Below are positions 6,764 through 10,637 of a stretch of DNA of 10,637 bases, one piece after another; within the stretch, counting starts at the first letter, position 1, and every line of letters starts with the position of its first letter. A program made the position numbers and the translations under genes. The notes under the pieces were generated by a model, which was not told the origin of the DNA, ran no database searches, and saw nothing but the letters and a program-made list of their open reading frames with translations. Origin of the DNA: an uncultured Planctomycetota bacterium (GTDB lineage Bacteria > Planctomycetota > SZUA-567 > JAFGNG01); the NCBI GenBank assembly GCA_947311175.1, contig CAMZKK010000008.1:1-10637 (forward strand). Reading direction: 5' to 3'.

Positions 6764-7762
6764 TTAACATCGTGGAACTCTTAATACTCTTGTAGTGCAA
6801 AGACCGGTACGGTAATCTTTTAATTGCTTACCTTTTTCACTGTCCGGATATATGAATTTCCTTGGGACAATATGCTTTTTTTTCGTTTTCTTTTGAACGT
6901 GTTCGATAAAATCAGCATTTCCAATTGCAAGCCCCTCTGACAAATTCAGACACTTGTATCTTAATTTTCGAGTAATTCCTAAGTTTCCGCATCTTTTTCT
7001 AATATCTTCTACTGCTTCTATTGATATTACACCCTTCTTTTTATTAATAGTTGAATGATCAATACCACCACTTTCATAGACAAATTTTCGATACCACGCA
7101 TATCCATATTTTACACAAGGTTCATAACTTAAAGGTGTAATCAAGGCGCTACCACGTTTTTTTGATCTAGCAAGCAACCCAATGCTTGACCACCGATAAT
7201 CTTCAGGAACATTTATTCCTTTAATATTTGCACGAATAGGATTTAAGTCGATATAAGCACTCGCAACAATCTCAGCTTCTCCCTTTGACACTAACACGCC
7301 TTTAAATCTATCTCCCCACAGATATCCTCGTCGATTATGTCGTCTATTAAACCATCTTGTGAAGGTCTGCTTTAGCTCTTGAACAAATCTTGAAATAGAA
7401 CCAAGTCGTTCCCGCAAACGCTCAATACCAAAATCTTCATCTGCCTCAAGTATTCCGTCAATCCAAGTACCTTGTGGAATCTGGGCAGTTTTTCCAAATC
7501 CCTGTCGATAGCGATCAAGCAATTCTTCTTTGCTTGCCAATAATGATTCTTCCTTTAATTCAGTAGCCAATAGATGAAAATGGTTACCCATGATGCAAAA
7601 AGAATGAATATCAATAAAAAAGCAGCGAGTAAATCGCTCTAAAAGATCAAGGAAATACTCCTTCTCCTTATCTGAAAACCACGTATTACCTCCCGCAACC
7701 CGAGATATAATGTGATAACAACCATATTTCTGATGTACCCTGTGTCGACTAACTCTTGGCAT
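6764..7762 (-). CDS. REP-associated-type (Y1/HUH family) transposase, long subfamily
   Basis: Single-strand DNA transposase of the IS200/RAYT superfamily, 332 aa. The start is taken as ATG 7762-7760 (MPRVSRH), six nucleotides after GGAGG; the ATG at 7768 abuts the SD and is less likely. Family hallmarks are YHIISRVAGGNTWF (16-29), the HUH metal-binding motif IMGNHFHLL (H61/H63), FTRWFNRRHNRRGYLWGDRFK (134-154), and AYIDLNPIRANI with PEDYRWSSIG (169-195). The C-terminal 140 residues are an extension absent from short RAYTs. The nucleophilic Tyr expected 6-7 residues before AYIDLNP in short RAYTs is not there (GEAEIVASAY), so either Y170 or another Tyr acts in this subfamily or the enzyme is inactive. 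The frame is open throughout, which argues for a fairly recent or maintained copy. Confidence 0.88.
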   Translation of the reverse strand: MPRVSRHRVHQKYGCYHIISRVAGGNTWFSDKEKEYFLDLLERFTRCFFIDIHSFCIMGNHFHLLATELKEESLLASKEELLDRYRQGFGKTAQIPQGTWIDGILEADEDFGIERLRERLGSISRFVQELKQTFTRWFNRRHNRRGYLWGDRFKGVLVSKGEAEIVASAYIDLNPIRANIKGINVPEDYRWSSIGLLARSKKRGSALITPLSYEPCVKYGYAWYRKFVYESGGIDHSTINKKKGVISIEAVEDIRKRCGNLGITRKLRYKCLNLSEGLAIGNADFIEHVQKKTKKKHIVPRKFIYPDSEKGKQLKDYRTGLCTTRVLRVPRC

Positions 7763-7801
7763 AACCATCCTCCAATTTAAACAAAACTCAAACTTATCAA
7801 T

Positions 7802-7829
7802 ATATTATTAATTTACAAACATATGTCCA
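7802..7829 (-). promoter_or_regulatory. Weak candidate promoter for the transposase
   Basis: On the minus strand TGGACA (7829-7824) is followed after 16 nt by TAATAT (7807-7802). The -35 box is 5/6 but the -10 only 4/6; a TATATT overlaps it at a longer spacing. The region is so AT-rich that chance matches are expected. Confidence 0.3.
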
Positions 7830-7838
7830 GATTTCTTT

Positions 7839-7858
7839 TATATTTTTTGCCTGTCCCT
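7839..7858 (-). repeat. Right terminal inverted repeat
   Basis: Read on the minus strand it begins AGGGACAGGC and continues AAAAAATATA, differing from the left copy at one position. It lies 18 nt downstream of the Rrf2 stop codon. Confidence 0.75.
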
Positions 7859-7876
7859 GAATTAGAGGGAAAAAAA

Positions 7877-8281
7877 TTAGTTAATCACGAGGTCGCGGAT
7901 GGTTGTATTTGAAAAATATTGCTTTATGTCGTTATTTATTCTGGTTGTTAATCCTCCTAAGACACATAGCGAGCGGGTGCAGGTTCGCTTTTCAAACAGG
8001 CAATTATTCAATTCCAATGTGCCTTCGATTGCTTCGTAGATGTTTACAACCTTTATCTCTTCTGCTTTCTTTGCTAATCTAAACCCACCTCTTGGTCCTC
8101 TAACTGAATCTAAAATGTTAGATTTTGATAGTCTTTGCAATACTTTTTGCAGATGGTTTAGCGAACACTGTAATTCTTTGGCAATGGTAGCAACTGAGGT
8201 TTTTTCTTCACTCGCTGCAATGATAGCTGTTGCGTGGAGCCCAATTGCAAATGCATCTGAAAATTTAAGTGGAACCGACAT
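7877..8281 (-). CDS. Rrf2-family transcriptional regulator (NsrR/IscR-like)
   Basis: DNA-binding regulator of 134 aa, normal for the family. The N-terminus has the winged helix: helix-turn-helix about residues 28-52 (TSVATIAKELQCSLNHLQKVL) and the wing GPRGGFRLA (62-70). Three cysteines, C94, C101 and C106 (CX6CX4C), follow IYEAIEG in the position where Rrf2 proteins bind a [2Fe-2S] or [4Fe-4S] cluster. Spacing differs slightly from IscR (CX5CX5C) and NsrR (CX4CX5C). The start ATG 8281-8279 has AAGGA five nucleotides upstream. It lies downstream of hcp on the same strand with a strong terminator in between and no visible promoter of its own, so it may depend on readthrough. A role in sensing NO or Fe-S status and controlling hcp is inferred from context. 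Confidence 0.88.
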   Translation of the reverse strand: MSVPLKFSDAFAIGLHATAIIAASEEKTSVATIAKELQCSLNHLQKVLQRLSKSNILDSVRGPRGGFRLAKKAEEIKVVNIYEAIEGTLELNNCLFEKRTCTRSLCVLGGLTTRINNDIKQYFSNTTIRDLVIN

Positions 8282-8301
8282 TTCTTTCCTTTTTGTTAAA
8301 T

Positions 8302-8335
8302 AAAAAAGTAGAGGCAGACAAATGCCTGCCTCTAC
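8302..8335 (-). terminator. Intrinsic terminator between hcp and the Rrf2 gene
   Basis: On the minus strand GTAGAGGCAG (8335-8326) and CTGCCTCTAC (8317-8308) form a perfect 10-bp stem around an 8-nt loop, followed directly by six T (8307-8302). It starts 9 bp after the hcp stop and ends about 20 bp before the Rrf2 start codon. It is the strongest terminator in the window. Confidence 0.9.
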
Positions 8336-8344
8336 AATGACTGG

Positions 8345-9964
8345 CTACGCCATAAACGCTTTAATATCGTCTTCGACCGTGCCAATTCCGGCAATACCAA
8401 AGGTATCGAGGAGAATCTTTGCTACATTCGGAGACAAGAATGCAGGGAGGGTTGGTCCGAGGTGAATGTTTTTTACCCCAAGGTAGAGAAGTGCAAGTAA
8501 GACGGTTACTGACTTTTGTTCATACCAACCGATATTAAATTCGATTGGAAGGTCGTTTATATCCTCTAACCCAAATGCCTCTTGAAGCTTCATTGCAATA
8601 ACGGCAAGAGAATAGCTGTCATTACATTGTCCTGCATCAAGAACTCTTGGAATGCCACCGATATCACCGAGTTCTAATTTGTTGTAACGGTATTTTGCAT
8701 AACCGGCGGTCAAGATGACGGTGTCTTGCGGTAAGGCTTTGGCAAATTCAGTAAAGTATTCACGACTCTTTTGTCTGCCGTCACAACCAGCCATCACGAA
8801 GAATTTTTTAATTGCGCCAATCTTAACCGCTTCGATAACCTTGTCGGCAAGGGCAAGAACTTGGCTGTGAGCAAAACCATTAGTTAACTCACCATTTTCT
8901 AATTCTGTTGGTGGTTCACAAGTCTTTGCAAGCTCAATGATTTCAGAAAAATCTTTTGCCTGACCGTCTTCAGCATCATTGATATGAGTTAATCCGTCAA
9001 AACCAACAACTCCGGTAGTAAAAATACGGTTCTTGTATGACTCTGCCGGTGGAACAATGCAGTTAGTTGTCATAAAAATTGGACCATTAAATGATTCAAA
9101 TTCGGTTTTTTGTGCCCACCAAGCACCACCATAATTTGCAACTAAGTTATCGTATTTTTTGAATTCCGGATAAGCGTGAGCAGGTAGCATTTCACCGTGA
9201 GTGTAAACATCTATTCCGGTACCTTTGGTTTGTTCCAAAAGATCTTTGAGATCTTTGAGATCGTGACCGCTAATGAGAATTCCCGGATTATTTCTAACCC
9301 CAAGTTTTACCGTAGTAATTTCAGGTGTTCCATAGGTCTCAGTGTTTGCCCCATCAAGTAGTGCCATTACATCAACAGCGTTTTTTCCACATTCAAGAAC
9401 AAGTGCAACCAAATCATCAGCGGTAAGCGAATCATCAAGGGTTGCGGCAAGTGCCTTTTGGTGAAATTTGTCAATACCACTATTGGTGTGATCTAAAACA
9501 AATGCATGTTCTTGATAGGCAGATGCACCCTTTAACCCGTAAACAAGAAGTTCTCGAAGTGAACGGACATCTTCATTTTCGGTAGAAAGAACGCCGACTT
9601 CGGCAGCCTTTTCATCAAACTTTGATTCATCAATCTTGAAGGTTGCAGCATCGTGCATTCCGGTTGTGTCAACCTTAGAAGCCAACTCATCTCTGATCGA
9701 GAATCCTAATTTAATGGCATCTCTAAAATCATCGTAGCTAAAATTTGCATTAGTTATAGTTGCAAACAAACTCTCCATGATAAATTTGTCAACGGCATCG
9801 GTTTTTTCGCCGGCATCTCTTGCCTTGATTGCGATTGCCGATAAACCTTTTAATTGATAAATCAATAAATCTTGTAAATTTGCAACTGGTTCTTTCTTTC
9901 CACAAACCCCTGCTTTTTCACATCCTTTATTTCCTGCGGTTTCCTGACATTGATAACAAAACAT
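8345..9964 (-). CDS. hcp: Hybrid cluster protein (Hcp), class I, with one cluster ligand Cys replaced by Tyr
   Basis: Hcp is a cytoplasmic Fe-S protein implicated in NO reduction, hydroxylamine reduction and protein nitrosylation chemistry. This 539-aa copy is full length. N-terminal cysteines C3, C6, C15 and C21 (CX2CX8CX5C) are the [4Fe-4S] pattern of strict-anaerobe enzymes. Hybrid-cluster ligands found by motif and spacing are H234 (SGHDL), E258 (HGEM), C302 (TTNC), C394 (AGCDGR, the persulfide position), C447 (DAGQC) and E482 (WYEQK). The remaining ligand, Desulfovibrio Cys434, lies 28 residues after the persulfide Cys and 25 before the GQC Cys; here that residue is Y422, codon TAT (LTAGYAKYRYNK instead of LTAGCAKYRYNK). 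The ATG at 9964 is chosen for the AAGGA six nucleotides upstream and the family start MFCYQC; an in-frame TTG at 9979 overlaps the SD. It follows the small Cys protein gene and is followed by a strong terminator. Confidence 0.96.
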   Translation of the reverse strand: MFCYQCQETAGNKGCEKAGVCGKKEPVANLQDLLIYQLKGLSAIAIKARDAGEKTDAVDKFIMESLFATITNANFSYDDFRDAIKLGFSIRDELASKVDTTGMHDAATFKIDESKFDEKAAEVGVLSTENEDVRSLRELLVYGLKGASAYQEHAFVLDHTNSGIDKFHQKALAATLDDSLTADDLVALVLECGKNAVDVMALLDGANTETYGTPEITTVKLGVRNNPGILISGHDLKDLKDLLEQTKGTGIDVYTHGEMLPAHAYPEFKKYDNLVANYGGAWWAQKTEFESFNGPIFMTTNCIVPPAESYKNRIFTTGVVGFDGLTHINDAEDGQAKDFSEIIELAKTCEPPTELENGELTNGFAHSQVLALADKVIEAVKIGAIKKFFVMAGCDGRQKSREYFTEFAKALPQDTVILTAGYAKYRYNKLELGDIGGIPRVLDAGQCNDSYSLAVIAMKLQEAFGLEDINDLPIEFNIGWYEQKSVTVLLALLYLGVKNIHLGPTLPAFLSPNVAKILLDTFGIAGIGTVEDDIKAFMA

Positions 9965-10000
9965 ATTCAATCCTTTCAAAAAAATAAAAAAACTACTCTA

Positions 10001-10028
10001 AATTTATTCTTAAACAGTAATTGTGCAA
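10001..10028 (-). promoter_or_regulatory. Candidate hcp promoter
   Basis: In the 82-bp gap upstream of hcp, minus-strand TTGCAC (10028-10023) is followed after 16 nt by TAAATT (10006-10001), each 4/6 to consensus. It is a modest match, but it lies at the expected distance and is overlapped by the inverted repeat at 10012-10040. It would give hcp its own transcript in addition to readthrough from the genes upstream. Confidence 0.35.
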
Positions 10029-10040
10029 CAGCTACTGTTT
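10012..10040. promoter_or_regulatory. 29-bp inverted repeat, candidate operator upstream of hcp
   Basis: AAACAGTA (10012-10019) and TACTGTTT (10033-10040) are perfect 8-bp inverted copies separated by 13 nt. On the minus (gene) strand no T-run follows, so it is not a terminator for the upstream genes; on the plus strand T6 follows but no gene ends there. It covers the -35 box and spacer of the candidate hcp promoter, a repressor-like position. The nearby Rrf2 regulator is the obvious candidate ligand, by inference. Confidence 0.45.
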
Positions 10041-10046
10041 TTTAAG

Positions 10047-10292
10047 TTAATAATCAATCCCTGCAGCCATTACATTACTTGGGTCAAACGCATGGCACGG
10101 CGTTACTCCAAAAACCATTGAACACTCAGGACATTTTCCCTCAAATTTATCCATTTCAAATTCTATATCACATCCTGTGCATTTGATTGATAATGGCATT
10201 GGCATCATCTGCTCACTAAACCCCATTGCCCTTACTTTATCAACAACTTGGGTCCCGGATTCAAAACTTCCGGAACAATCTCCATGATCCAT
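10047..10292 (-). CDS. Small double-CXXC (zinc-ribbon/rubredoxin-like) protein
   Basis: An 81-aa protein that I cannot assign to a named family. It has C38-X2-C41 (KCTGC) and C54-X2-C57 (KCPEC), separated by 12 residues, as in zinc ribbons and rubredoxin-like folds. C6 (DHGDCSGSF) and C66-His67 (VTPCHAFDP) are extra potential ligands outside the ribbon. The metal could be Zn or Fe. The start ATG 10292-10290 has AAAGGA seven nucleotides upstream. It is 18 nt downstream of the hemerythrin gene and 82 nt upstream of hcp, so it is likely transcribed with the former and perhaps with hcp. An electron-transfer or redox partner role for Hcp or hemerythrin is a guess from context only. Confidence 0.7.
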   Translation of the reverse strand: MDHGDCSGSFESGTQVVDKVRAMGFSEQMMPMPLSIKCTGCDIEFEMDKFEGKCPECSMVFGVTPCHAFDPSNVMAAGIDY

Positions 10293-10310
10293 TTCTTAGT
10301 CCTTTAAAAA

Positions 10311-10637
10311 TTACCTACTTTGTGAAAACTTAAAATACTTCATATCTATCTGTAAAATATGTTCTTTTAACCAATTATATACAAACTCCTTAAAACCATT
10401 CATTTGCTCTTCATTTTCAAAACCATTCAAAGTTATTTCAATAAGTTGATTGCATAATTTGCTATGCTTTACTATGTGTTCTGCAAGGCTCGGATAACTA
10501 ATCGAACGCATATGCTCCTCTTCATCAGAAAAATGAATTTTTATATAATCAAAAAGCTCCTCCACAGAATCATGAACATTTTCGGTAGTAATTGAATCTA
10601 ATTTATCGACAAGTGAAAACAGATATTTATGCTGTTC
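10311..10637 (-). CDS. Bacteriohemerythrin, 5' end outside the window
   Basis: Non-heme diiron O2-binding (or NO-binding) protein. The frame is open to the right edge, 24 codons beyond an internal GTG at 10565, and starts EQHKYLFSLVDKL, a normal first-helix hemerythrin sequence, so the gene is cut by the window and not short. All ligands of the diiron site after the extreme N-terminus are visible: His of EQH, HX3E (HFSDE), HX3H (HIVKH) and HX4D (HILQID), making five His plus Glu and Asp. The C-terminus KYFKFSQSR is usual. It heads the visible part of an operon with the double-CXXC protein 18 nt downstream, and hcp beyond; hemerythrins and Hcp both occur in O2/NO stress responses of anaerobes. 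Confidence 0.88.
   Translation of the reverse strand, partial: EQHKYLFSLVDKLDSITTENVHDSVEELFDYIKIHFSDEEEHMRSISYPSLAEHIVKHSKLCNQLIEITLNGFENEEQMNGFKEFVYNWLKEHILQIDMKYFKFSQSR

Larger units (their letters stand above)
6536..7858. mobile_element. RAYT/IS200-like element with 20-bp terminal inverted repeats
   Basis: A 20-nt sequence beginning AGGGACAGGC at 6536-6555 recurs in inverted orientation at 7858-7839 with 19/20 identity (one T/A difference). Between them lies a single HUH-type transposase gene plus about 210 bp of noncoding DNA on the left and about 75 bp on the right. This defines a unit of about 1,323 bp. Classic IS200/IS605 elements lack terminal inverted repeats, whereas REP-associated transposases are flanked by oppositely oriented repeat units, which is the better match. 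No target-site duplication is seen at the edges. The right end is 18 nt past the stop of the Rrf2 gene, so the element sits in a gap without breaking a gene. Confidence 0.75.

Noticed and set aside
7859..7876. Terminator after the Rrf2 gene
   Set aside because: Only a 4-bp CCCT/AGGG stem is present and it overlaps the transposon end; no proper hairpin plus T-run.
9241..9262. Tandem 9-bp repeat (GATCTTTGA twice) within hcp
   Set aside because: It encodes LKDLKDL in frame, and the H234-E258 spacing equals that of Desulfovibrio Hcp, so there is no insertion relative to the family.
10311..10565. Short 84-aa hemerythrin starting at GTG 10565
   Set aside because: The upstream codons to the window edge continue the hemerythrin helix, including the EQH ligand, so the gene is longer and truncated by the window.

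Overview
The window is AT-rich bacterial DNA with no rRNA, tRNA or CRISPR. Its content suggests a Gram-negative anaerobe or microaerophile: a class I (strict-anaerobe type) hybrid cluster protein, a hemerythrin, a PAS hybrid kinase with a Cys-rich insert, a GGDEF protein, a DedA protein and a long REP-associated-type transposase. This mix resembles Desulfobacterota-like genomes, but the lineage is inference and cannot be fixed from the sequence.

Layout. Positions 1-91 hold the start of a minus-strand gene with an MshEN/GspE-N-like N-terminus. A divergent promoter pair (127-198) separates it from a plus-strand pair: a membrane diguanylate cyclase (257-1783) and a GT-B glycosyltransferase (1807-3006). 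Converging on these is a PAS-PAS hybrid histidine kinase (3143-4948, minus). Its receiver domain is cut by a stop codon directly after an A7 tract. The missing 47 residues of the receiver are intact in the -1 frame down to 3003. A DedA membrane protein (5223-5894) reads away from the kinase and converges on a one-TM protein of unknown function (5899-6441, minus).

Positions 6536-7858 are a mobile element: a Y1/HUH-family transposase gene flanked by 20-bp inverted repeats (19/20 identical), ending 18 nt from the stop of an Rrf2 regulator. The right part (7877-10637, minus) looks like an oxygen/nitrosative-stress locus in the order hemerythrin (partial), small double-CXXC protein, hybrid cluster protein Hcp, strong intrinsic terminator, Rrf2-family Fe-S-type regulator. 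A 29-bp inverted repeat overlaps a possible hcp promoter and is a candidate operator.

Two observations stand out. First, Hcp has tyrosine where one of the hybrid-cluster cysteine ligands should be (residue 422, equivalent to Desulfovibrio Cys434 by ligand spacing), with all other ligands kept. Second, the hybrid kinase stop sits in an A_AAA_AAA_TAA context, so a -1 slip restores a complete receiver domain: programmed frameshifting, slippage, a recent mutation or an assembly error.
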